Notes under the pieces: generated by a model
Databases searched by the model: none
Told to the model about the DNA's origin: nothing
Seen by the model: only the letters and a program-made list of their open reading frames with translations
Assembly (NCBI GenBank): GCA_933822405.4
Contig: CAKOGP040001013.1
Span: 1-33,887, forward strand
DNA length: 33,887 nucleotides
From: Cylindrotheca closterium
Lineage: Eukaryota; Bacillariophyta; Bacillariophyceae; Bacillariales; Bacillariaceae
Reading direction: 5' to 3'
Part shown: positions 1 to 11,200 of the stretch, piece by piece
Layout of the letters: each line of letters starts with the position of its first letter
Position numbering within the stretch: position 1 is the first letter of the stretch
Position numbers and translations under genes: made by a program

Positions 1-1586
1 GAGCAACTTCTGTTCAAAAATACAGATGCCTCACATGGTTCAAACTTGTTGTTGACTCACCGCTTCACAGTACTTGACCTTTACAGCCGAATATTTCACC
101 GGCAATCGAATGCCCATAGAGTAGCATTTTAACGATTAATGTCTCAGTTATTATTATTATTTTTGTTATTGCTGCTTTGAATGGTTTGACTGTTTTGAGT
201 GCTGACGTCTCCGGTGCATATCTGAATGCCAAATGTGCCGAGAAAGTTTATTGTATTTTAGGGAAGGAGTTTGGATAGTATGCCGGGAAGAAAGCTATCC
301 TGGTTAAGGCCGTTTACGGACTCAAAAGTTTGGGATTCGCATGGAGGAGCCTCTGTGCAGACGTTTTGAAGGAACAATTGGAGTTCCAACCATGTCGTGG
401 AGACATGGATGTTTGGCGTGGTCCTTGTCAACGCAAAGATGGTTCGAAGTATTATGAGTATATTTTGGTTTATACTGATGATGTCATTGCAATCTCGGAG
501 AATCCAAAAGCGATTATGGACAAACTCAACAATTTCTTTGTTTTAAAGCCTGACTCGATAAAAGAGCCAACCACATATCTTGGTGCAACAATCTCGAAGC
601 ACAAGTTGGACAGTGATGATTATTTCACCTGGGCTATTGGATCTGAAGCGTATCTACAAGAGTCATTACAAGTTGTCAAGAAACAAATTGCGCCAATGCA
701 ACTGACTTTGAAGAAAAAGGTTTACTCAACTTTACCCACTGGATACAAGCCGGAACTTGATTCTACTCCTTTTGTCGATGATGATACTGCTATTTTCTAC
801 ATGCAACTCATCGGTATTCTGCACTGGCTTGTGGAACTTGGTCGTATCGATGTCGCTGCCAAAGTGTCTATGCTCTCGTCTTACAATGTCATGCCTCGTG
901 AAGGTCACTTTCATGCTGCCTTACATATTTTTGCCTATTTACAGAAGCATCCTGATCGTGTACTTGTGATGGATTGTGGTTATGCTGATCATCTTAGACC
1001 ATTAAAGAAAGCTGATTACTCACAGTTCTATGAGTTCACTAAGGATGAACTCCCAAGTGACATGCCTACACCTCTTGGCAAAGCGGTAGAGTTCACTATG
1101 TTTGTTGATGCATCTCATGCTGCTAACGTTGTTACTCGTCAATCAAGAACAGGAGTATTGATCTTTGTTAACAAAGCTCCTATCATCTAGTATTCGAAAA
1201 AGCAAAACAGTGTCGAAACAAGCAGTTTTGGTTCTGAATTTGCTGCTCTAAAGACAGGTGTTGAATTACTTGAGGGACTACGATTCAAGCTCAGAATGAT
1301 GGGCGTCCCAATCCAAGGTTATTGTCATACTTGTGTTGACAATATGTCCGTTGTCAAGAACTCAAGTGTTCCTGAATCTCAATTGAAGAAGAAATCGAAC
1401 GCTGTCGCATATCACTACGTTCGCTCCAGATGCGCAATTGATATCCTACGAATTGAATGGATAATTTCCGCTGAGAACTTGGCCGACGTTTTAACCAAGA
1501 TTCAACCTGGAACCGTTCGTGACCGTCTTATGGAAAACATCATGTGGAAAGCAAAGCGAAATGGAAAACTTGCTCTTCTAATTTAA
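1..1586 (+). pseudogene. Copia polyprotein remnant: reverse transcriptase and RNase H
   Basis: From about 123 to 1586 one frame carries recognisable Copia RT and RNase H. It reads through an IAALNGLTVLSADVSGAYLN block, AVYGLKS, and the catalytic block LVYTDDVIAIS (near 460-495), where YTDD replaces the usual Copia YVDD. RNase H follows with FVDASHAANVVTRQSRTG, a SSFGSEFAALKTGVE block and a terminal ENLADVLTK region. The frame is broken only by two TAG codons, at 276-278 and 1188-1190. The second sits where Copia proteins normally have Trp before YSKKQ. Upstream of about 123 the coding signal shifts frame and fades. The element is therefore probably inactive, but the RT-RNase H part is little eroded. 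Confidence 0.88.
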
Positions 1587-1719
1587 TTTTTGGAAACGTC
1601 TTCATCCGTCGCCGGATATTGTCAGTCTTGGACAGTATTGGATGATACGTCCTCCCAAGAGGGGGTACGGTTGATATTAGCCCAATTTGGAGTACAAGGT
1701 TCTCTGCTACATCAGTATC

Positions 1720-1732
1720 ACCTTGAGGGGAC
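1720..1732 (+). promoter_or_regulatory. Polypurine tract next to the 3' LTR
   Basis: The bases CTTGAGGGGAC lie directly before the LTR boundary at 1733, where a plus-strand primer tract is expected. A second G-rich run (AAGAGGGGG, near 1658-1666) lies further upstream and is less well placed. The call rests on position and composition only. Confidence 0.5.
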
Positions 1733-1878
1733 CGTTAATTGGACCAGAGAGTGTCCGTCATTCGTACGTTTAGATAGTTTAACCTAGAGATTCGCACACA
1801 TCTTGTAAAATCCCCATGTTTGTCATCGTACTTGTTTTCGTCCCGAATCTCTCGTACACCTCGCTACTCAATTTAACG
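1733..1878 (+). repeat. 3' LTR of the Copia element (146 bp)
   Basis: The boundaries are set by alignment with 33708-33849. The two copies match from CGTTAATTGG to CAATTTAACG and diverge abruptly outside. They differ by two substitutions and three small indels (146 versus 142 bp). The ends form a short inverted repeat, CGTTAA..TTAACG, instead of the common TG..CA. Genomic sequence starts at 1879, and the dynein start codon is 325 bp further on. Confidence 0.85.
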
Positions 1879-2203
1879 TACTTATACCGATTAATAGTTG
1901 GGTCTCTGGTTCCGACTTATTGGAAACAAGCGCGCGTGCCAGTCAGTGGAGGCGACGGACGAGCCAGGAACGAAGTCATCATCTTCCGAGCTGTACTGGT
2001 ACCAGGTACTGTACTGTTCACAGAGCATTGCTCTAGAGATCGAAGTGCACCTGAATACAAATCAAGCAGCTCTCTCATGGCAGGCTTTTCCCAAAATCCG
2101 CTAGAATACATTCGGTATGTTAGCAGGTTATGAAATATGCCTCCCTGTCAAGAAATAGGCTCAATTTGTCCCTCAACTTTTTCCAATTGTTTTGTCATGA
2201 AGG
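1879..2203 (+). promoter_or_regulatory. Dynein upstream region between LTR and start codon, with an overlapping uORF
   Basis: No gene is seen here. The region must hold the dynein promoter and 5' UTR, unless transcription begins in the LTR. A five-codon upstream ORF (ATG at 2197, stop TGA at 2212-2214) overlaps the dynein ATG at 2204 in another frame. An in-frame TGA at 2198-2200 precedes the dynein ATG, which supports that start. No clear TATA element was found. Confidence 0.45.
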
Positions 2204-5200
2204 ATGGCTTGTGATGTCCACTTGGGCTCGAGTCCAAGCAAAGATGCCGTTGAAATCTTCCTAGGAAAGTCACCTTGCCTATTTGTATGGATTGATACCA
2301 CTGAAGGTATTGCGATGGTGGGCGATGTCTTGCCAGATAAGCATAAAGCTGCTGTGGCATTTCTTGGAGGTCCATCGGAGGACGATGGAGAAGCTGGGGG
2401 CGCATCAAAGCCTATGCAGTGCGTCACTTTGCAGCCAAGTTTGGTCTCTTCCGATGAATCCTCCACCGACGAGGACGAAGCAGATGCATTTGGCACATCG
2501 CAATCCACTGTCCTTCACGCACTTCAACTCTACACGCGTCACCTCTTTTTGCCTGCCGTCAAACAAGGTAGCGACACCGCAGTCTTGCAAGATAAGATTC
2601 GAGAGCTAGATGTTGCTATTGGGCAATCACAGCGTAGTGCAAGGCTACCCCACGTCCAACTCCAAGTTGACGCTGAAATCGAACTCGTAGCTTCGACGGT
2701 TTCTGGATCCAAGAACTTGGACTGGCAGGAACTCGGATTGGCCGCCCACCTTACGGATGATGATGCTCTAAATCGTCTTCAATCCGGGGTATCTCAGTGG
2801 ATTACGCAAATTCGGAAGCTCACAGTCCTCCCGAAAACGACGCCATTTCCGATGATTGCAGAAGAAACAAATGCTGATCTCGAAGAAATTGCATTTTGGA
2901 ATCAATTGCATCAAGAATTGCAAAGTATTCAGCGTCAGCTAGCGAGTCCAGGAGTTGAGGTAACATTGGCACTGCTTAGAGAAGCGAAGCGTTTTGTGGC
3001 CACTCTTGCACTGGAGAACAACACTGGGTTGGAACAAGCCGTCAGCTACGCACAGGACGTTGAACACTTCCTGAAGAGCTATCCTGTGGTAGAGTTCCAA
3101 GCAGCAAGAGACTTCGAGAAAATCTCACAAGTTACGAATTCAATTTTTGATCATCTACCAAAGATCCGTCAGTCTCGATACTATTCGCTCGAACGAAGTG
3201 CTCGCCTCTTGGAGGCGACTACCCTCACTCTTCGACGTGCCATCGATGGTATCTTACAAGAGCAATACAGCAACTTCTTGTTCATGGATTACAAAGAGTA
3301 CGAGTCAAAAGTGCGATATCCCACTCAGGATATCTTTGTACAATTTGAGGATAGATGGGAGCAGTTCAAAGACTTCTTCCTTGAGCAAGGACGCCGCCGA
3401 AAGATTGCAAGTCCAGCCAAACTTTTGGACAACATCGAGCTTCATCACCTCCCACTTTCGAATCGTCTCGACCAAATTCACAACTTTCGGGCTAACCACG
3501 AGCGTCTTCGGGAAGTTGTTCTCCAGGTGCTACAAGACGAAGAAGACGAACAAGGTGCCATTCAAACTGTTGAGTCGACTCCTCGTCATATCTTTTCGAC
3601 TCTCAACGTTCTAGACCTGTCTGCTGGCGGTTCAAAGGCCATGGAGGCAGCTCTAGAGGAGTACGACATACAGATGGATGCTATGGAAGAGCGCCTCGCC
3701 CGTCTGTTGCGTGACAAGCTAACGGCGTGCCAAGATGCCGAAGATATGTTCCGGGTGTTTGCGAGATTCAAGCTTCTATTGACTCGAACTCGCGTTCGTG
3801 TTGCCGTGAAAGAGTTTCAGATGCAACTTATTGCGACCGTTGCCCAGGCTGTTGAAAAGCTGCAGTCAAAGTTTACTTTGAAATATGAGTCCTCGTCAGC
3901 TGCTCGAATCTCTCGCCTTCGTGGTATCCCTCCGATTGCAGGAAAAATTCTTTGGGCAAAGCAAATGGAACGCCAAGTCAATGCCTTAATGGATCGAATG
4001 GGAAATGTTCTTGGCCCTAACTGGGGTCAGCACCTTGAGGGACGCCAATTGAGAAAATCTGGGGACGAGTTGTTGGCAAAGTTGGATGCCAAAAGCTTTT
4101 TCCGTTCTTGGATTACGGAATGGGAGAAGGAGCTTACAAATCAGGCTAGTTCCAGATTGCACTCATTTCCTGTTGTCATCGAGCTGGATAGGGAGAACAT
4201 GTTGTTTGCAAAGGTGAATTTTGACGAGAAGTCCGAATTATTATTCAAGGAGATCAGGCACCTAAAGTGGTTAGGATTCGAACGTGACGTTCCACGTACT
4301 CTGACAATGGTCAGCGAAGACGCCATCACTCGATACCCCTTTGCCATGGCAATCAAGACTGCATTGCGTAGTTATCAATCAGTGCGGAGACTCATATCTC
4401 CTGAATTGGAACCACTTGTTATGCCACAGCTTTTGGACGTGCGTGAGATTGTCTCCGAAGCGTTTGATGTAAAACTCGATACTTCGAAGGCGATTGCCAA
4501 GAAACGTCGCATCCGCTGGGACTCTAGAGAGCTTTCGGAATGGGTTTCGAGGCTATCTGATTCGATCACAAAGCTTGAAGAACGCGTCGAACAGTTGCTT
4601 CAAACATGCGACAAGGTGGATGCAGCATTGAAGTCCTTGGAAATCGTCGAATATGACCCAGCAAAACTCAAAACTGTTATAGAGAACATACAGAGATCGA
4701 TTGATGAAATGTCTTTGAGTGGATATTCTGATTTAGCATCCTGGGTGAAGGTGTTGGACGAGAGACTTGCTGTTGTGCTTGCAGCTAGGCTTGAGACAGC
4801 GCTTGAGAGCTGGAACTACTTATTCAGTGATTCACAACCTGAAGGCAACGAGGATCCTGAGACAACGATGCCTAGCAAAATGGAAACTGTTTCCATTCCT
4901 ACAATCTCAGTCGAAATTCTTCTTCGCAATCAAGAGATTTCAGCAGTTCCTGCTGTACCAACAGTAAGGTCCTTGTTCCTGAACAAGCTCCATGATTTCA
5001 TTGGCATTGTGTGCAACTTACCAAGACCTCAAAGCGGGCGTTTCGAGGTCTTCGACAACACTGCAACGGCTTACGTTGGACCTGTCGATGACGAAAGCTT
5101 CGACCGCCTAATTCACATGGTCCCATCAAAGGTTGTAGCCCAGGCTTATGGGCGAATTGAAGAACGCATCGTTGATATCGCTGATTTCATCGATCAGTGG

Positions 5201-8200
5201 TTAGCATACCAAACCTTGTGGGATACGCAAGTTTCTGATGTTGCAGCATCTGTTGGAACTGATATCGAAAAATGGCAAGCTTTGTTGCTGGAGTCTGCAG
5301 AAGCACGTTCAGCACTTGACTTGTCTGCAACTTTTGCGGAGTTTGGGCCTGTTGCAGTCAAATACAACAAAGTGCAATCTCAAATCAACCTAAAGTATGA
5401 TTCGTGGCAAAAGGAACTGCAGTCATCATTTGCAACAATCCTTTCGCAGTGTATTGCTGACGCTCACGACCGGATGATTGATGCAAAGAGTAAACTCGAG
5501 GCTGCGTCATTGGAAAGCTCAAGTGGAACCGAGAATATTGTTATGGGTGTTTTTTTCATAGAAGAAATGAAAGAAAAGAAGCTGTCTTGGATTGAAGAAA
5601 TTGCACGCTTGGAATCCTCCGAACGTTTGCTGAAGAAGCAACGGCATCACTTCCGGAGCGATTGGATGGAAACGACTATGGTGAAGGGTCAATTCGATCT
5701 GATGCAACAAATATTGGAGCGTCGAAGTCAGACTATGGAGCAGCAGTACCCATTGCTCCAGGCTCGTATATCCGCAGAGGAGAAGTCAGCTGCGAAAAGA
5801 GCCCTCGAGCTCATTTCAGAATGGGGCAAGGACAAGCCACTAAGAGGCAACATGCCGCCGTCCGAGGCGATGGGTATGCTTGCTAAGTTTGAATTTAATT
5901 TGAACAAAGCTAAGACACATCAAGAGAACCTGGTAAAGGCTAAAGATGCACTCGGTCTAGAACATACTGCGGAAAGCAACGCCATTTCCGAATGCCTTGA
6001 GGAACTTTTGGCTTTGAAGGAGGTTTGGGAAGCTGTGATGAAGCCGCATGATAAGTTACAGGAGATTAAGGAGATCCCTTGGTCAACAGCTGTAATGCGC
6101 AAGATCAGACGGGCACTTGATGATCTCCTTGCCGAGATGAGATCTTTGCCAAACCGTATTCGACAATATGATGCTTACACCCACATGCATGATCAAGTGA
6201 AAGGTTTCATTAGTGGTCATAGTGTTCTATCTGACTTGAAAACAGAAGCGCTCAAGGATCGCCACTGGAAAACAATTCTGAAGCGCCTCGGCATTACAAG
6301 TCTCTTTTCTGAACTCACTGTTGGCGATCTCTGGGACACAGGGGTTTTGGCAAGGAAGAAAGACATTGATGAAATCTTGACTGTCGCACAAGGCGAAATG
6401 GCGCTTGAAGTCTTTTTGGGCCAAGTTCGTGATCGTTGGATGAAACAAGAGTTAGAACTGGTCCTTTTTCAAAACCGTGTGCGCTTGATTCGAGGCTGGG
6501 ACGATCTTTTTGCTACTCTAGATGATCACATTGGTGGGTTGGCTTTGATGAAAAGCTCTCCGTACTATCGCTCTGTCAGAGAATTTCAGGAAGAGGGCAA
6601 ACTTTGGGAAGATCGGTTGACGAAGCTTCGCGAGGCGTTTGATGCTTGGATCGATGTGCAAAGACGATGGGTCTATTTGGAAGGAATTCTTTTTGGTAGT
6701 TCTGACATCAAAGCCCAGCTCCCCGCAGAGTGGTCACGTTTCAAAAGTGTTGATTCAGAATTTATTACACTGATGAGACGCATTGCAGGCCGGCCGTACG
6801 CTATGGAGGTTCTCAATATTGAAAATCTGCAGCGTTCTCTTGAACGGCTAGGCAACCTGATGGGTGTGATCCAAAGAGCCCTCGGAGAATATTTGGAAAA
6901 GCAGCGCCGTGATTTTTCAAGATTTTATTTCTTGGGTGATGACGATCTTCTCGAAATCATGGGAAATGGAAATGAGCCAGTGAAGGTTCTCACACATGTT
7001 TCGAAAATGTTTGCTGGGATTGCAGGTGCAAGGTATAACAGGGAGAACATGCCAGAGGACATGATTGCACGTCTAGATGCAATGGTCAGCAAAGATGGAG
7101 AAATTGTTCCCTTCAACGAGCCCATCGAGGTTATGCAGGGCTCTAAAGTGAAACAGTGGCTGAATGAGCTGGAAGAAAAGATGAAACTGACGTTGGCGCT
7201 TCTTCTCGAACAAGCTGTCTCTGAAGACTCATCATCGGGTCTATCGTTCGGGGATGAAGACAAGAAACAGTTTGTGGAATGGGCAACAAAATTCCCAGCA
7301 CAAGTGATGATTCTTGCAACTCAAATCAACTGGAGTATGGGAGTCGACGAGGCGTTACACAGCAAAAACAGCAACGAGTCACTGAAGCAAAATCTGGCGA
7401 AGCTCGAATGGAAGCTCGAGGTCATGGCCGAAACTGTGCTCAAGGAATTGCCACCAGAATCGCGAAAGAAGTTCGAACAGATGATCACTGAATTGGTTCA
7501 TCAAAGAGATGTAGTAAGGGATTTGATGAACGAACAGGTGGAAAGCCCAACAGATTTCCGCTGGCTGTACCATCTTCGATACACATACAATCCTTCTGCA
7601 CCTAAAGTGACTGAGAAGTTGATGATTTCTCTTTCTAATGCCAAGTTTTATTATGGTTTCGAGTATCTAGGAATTGGAGAGCGACTTGTTCAAACTCCTC
7701 TTACAGACAAAGCTTATTTGACTCTGACCCAAGCGCTACACTTCAGAATGGGTGGGAGTCCCTTTGGTCCAGCTGGTACTGGTAAGACTGAGACTGTTAA
7801 GGCTCTTGGCGCGCAGTTGGGGAGATTCGTTTTAGTTTTCAATTGTGACGAGACTTTCGATTTCAGCGCAATGGGTCGACTTTTTGCCGGGCTCTGCCAG
7901 GTTGGAGCCTGGGGTTGCTTTGATGAATTCAACCGATTGGAAGAAAGAATTTTATCAGCTGTCAGTCAGCAAATCTTATCTATTCAACGTGGCCTCCTAG
8001 ATCGGCAGTCGCACATTGACCTTCTTGGACGTTCGATCAAATTGAACTCAGACGTTGCAACATTCATCACCATGAATCCTGGGTATGCTGGACGAAGCAA
8101 CCTTCCAGATAACTTGAAATCGCTCTTTCGCTCCGTTGCTATGGTCGTGCCTGACAGAAAGCTGATTGCGCAAGTCATGCTTTACAGTCAGGGGATTGTC

Positions 8201-11200
8201 ACAGCCGAGTTGCTAGCTCCAAAGGTAGTTGATTTGTTCCTTCTCTGCGAAGATAGAATGTCGAAGCAGCGACACTATGATTTTGGTCTCCGTGCGCTGA
8301 AGACTTTACTCGTGTCTGCTGGAGCGTTGAAACGGCAGGCAATAGATGGAAAAGGAGAGCTCGAAGAGGAGTCCTTGGCTGACGAAGAAAGGAAGGCTAT
8401 CATCGTTGGCGCCTGCAACAATGTCCTTCCAAAATTGATTGCTGAAGATATGGTGATTTTCAAGGATGTGCTTGAGGAAGTGTTCCCTGGCTCAGAAGTA
8501 TCCAAGATGGATGATGAGAAAATCAAGGCTGAAATGTTGAAGATTTGTGAAGAGAAGGGTTATTCTCCTTCTGACAGTTTTGTTCAAAAAGTACTCCAAT
8601 TGAACCAAGTCATAGAAATGCGACACGGGATTATGGTCGTTGGACCTTGTGGTGTGGGCAAGTCTACGGCACTCGATGTTTTGCTTGAGGCTCTAGAGCG
8701 TGTTGACGGCACCAAAGGTGACATGTACAGAATTGACCCGAAGGCGATCAACAAAGAACACTTGTATGGAAGTCTTGACGGAACAACGTTGGAGTGGACA
8801 GATGGCGTTTTCACTAGTTTACTCAGACGCATCATAGATAATCAAAAAGGTGAATCTGAGAGAAGGCATTGGGTCGTATTTGATGGAGATGTCGACCCAG
8901 AATGGGCAGAGAACTTGAATAGGTGAGTTTTTGGATCTGTTGACAATTTTTGACCCCGACGTACTAACATGAAACAAAATGAAACAGTGTGCTTGATGAT
9001 AACAAAATACTGACATTACCCAGTGGTGAGCGTCTGGGCATTCCAAACAACATGAGGATCATTCTAGAGGTGGATAGTCTAGAGTTTGCAACTCCAGCAA
9101 CTGTGTCGCGATGTGGCATGGTATGGTTCAGCGAGGATACTGTCACTGCTGAAATGAGCTTAGAGCACCTCTTGGCGAGGCTGTTGAAAGACGATCTTAC
9201 AGGTGATAGAGGCGGCGACAAAGAGATCCCAGCCGCCCAAACGCACTTCCTGGATGCCATTCGTCCACTTGTACTTTCGGATTCTTCTCGGTCAGTCGTC
9301 TTGGAGGCCTTAGACTTTGCGATGGGAACTGATCACGTCATGGAGCCAAGTCGTGAGCGTTTACTGAATACGTTCAGGGCTCTGCTCATTCAAGGCATTG
9401 GTCTTGCTATCGCCTATGACGAGAATCACCCAGATTTTCCAATGACTGGGGATCACATGGAAAAGTTTGCGAAGGGATGGCTGCTTCATTCCCTCATGTG
9501 GGCGTTTGCTGGAAGTTCATCGTGGGAGATTCGAAAAAAATTTGGTGATTTGCTCTTGCGAGCAAGTGGTGTCATGCTCCCAAATGAGGAATACAGTCTT
9601 GTTGACTATCGTGTCAGAGTGGAAAACGGAGAATACGAGCTTTGGAGTGAAAGCGTTCCAAGAATGGAAATTGAGAGTCACCGAGTTTCCTCAACGGACG
9701 TTGTAATTACAACCACAGACACAGTCAGACATTCTGATATTCTTGGAGCTTGGCTCGATAGCCGGATACCGCTTGTCCTCTGTGGTCCCCCTGGATCTGG
9801 TAAAACAATGACCCTAACAAGTGTTCTTCAATCTGTGCAGGGAGCTGTGCTTGCAAGCCTGAACTTTTCGAGTCGTACAACACCTGAGATCATTCTGAAG
9901 GTATTTCACCAGTACTGCAAGTACGTGCGGAGAGGAAAGGATATCATCCTGGAGCCAGCTGAGAGTCTTGGGGCGCAAAGCTGGTTGGTTGTTTTCTGTG
10001 ATGAAATCAATCTTCCTGAAGAGGATTCATATGGAACTCAGAAAGTGATCATGTTCATGCGGCAACTCGTTGAACAGGGTGGTTTCTGGCGCGAGGACAA
10101 CGTGTGGGTTAAGATCAATCGAATTCAATTTGTTGGCGCTTGTAACCCACCAACAGACGCAGGCCGAGTGGAGATGTCTCACCGCTTCTTGAGACATGTT
10201 CCTTTGTTGTTGGTTGATTTCCCTGAGAAGGATTCCCTGATGCAAATTTATCGAACCTTCAATGGTGGAATGATGAAGTTGTTCCCGAACTTGAAGGGGG
10301 AAACTGACCCCATGACAGAAGCTATGGTGGAAGTCTACACAGAAAATCAGAAGAGATTCAATCCTAGCATACAGCCCCAATACTTCTACTCGCCTAGAGA
10401 ATTAAGCAGATGGGTAAGAGGAATCTATGAAGCCATTGTAAACATGGATCAAGGAGTAACAAGAGAAGAGTTAACCAGAATTTGGGCACACGAAGGTCTT
10501 CGGTTGTTCTGCGACCGCTTGGTGCTTGAAGACGACCGTGTTTGGTGCCACAATAAGATTGACGAGGTTGCACAGAAGTGGTTTGCAGGTGTTGACTTCG
10601 ATGTTGCGTTAAAGCGGCCATTATTCTATACTTCTTGGCTCAGCAAAGAAACGAGAAAAGTTGAGCGTGAGGAATTGAAAGAGTTCCTCGCTGCCAGATT
10701 GAGAGTTTTCTATGAAGAGGAGCTAGACGTCCCACTTGTAATTTTTGATGAAGTTCTTGAGCATATCCTTCGCATCGACCGAGTTCTCCGTCAGCCAATG
10801 GGCCACTTGCTGCTCTGTGGCGACTCTGGGGCGGGAAAGACTGTTTTGAGTAAATTCGTTAGCTGGATGAACGGCTTGAATATATTTCAGATCAAGGCAC
10901 ACTCGAGGTATGGAATGGATGATTTCAATGAAGATCTTCGAACAGTCATGAGACGTGTTGGTGTTGATGGCGAGAAAATCTGTTTCATATTTGACGAGGC
11001 CAATGTCTTAAGTTCTGGCTTTCTCGAGGCCATGAACGCTTTGCTAGCAAGCGGAGAAGTTCCCGGTCTTTTTGAAGGTGATGAGTACAACGCTTTGATG
11101 AATGCTTGTCGTGACAGTGCCGCGCGCGATGGTGTTATCCTTGATAGTGATGAGGAACTCTATCGCCGCTTCACCGGTATTGTTCAGCGCAATCTGCATG

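Larger units (their letters stand above)
1..1878 (+). mobile_element. 3' portion of a Ty1/Copia LTR retrotransposon, decayed
   Basis: The segment holds the end of a Copia polyprotein (reverse transcriptase then RNase H), a short untranslated stretch, a purine-rich tract and an LTR. The integrase and gag part lies outside the window. This order (RT-RNase H-PPT-LTR) is that of Ty1/Copia elements. The same LTR recurs at the right edge of the window in the same orientation, which confirms the LTR call and shows that the family has more than one copy here. Confidence 0.88.

Noticed and set aside
1816..2133. ORF spanning the LTR end and the dynein upstream region
   Set aside because: It crosses the LTR boundary, has no recognisable domain and looks like a chance open frame.
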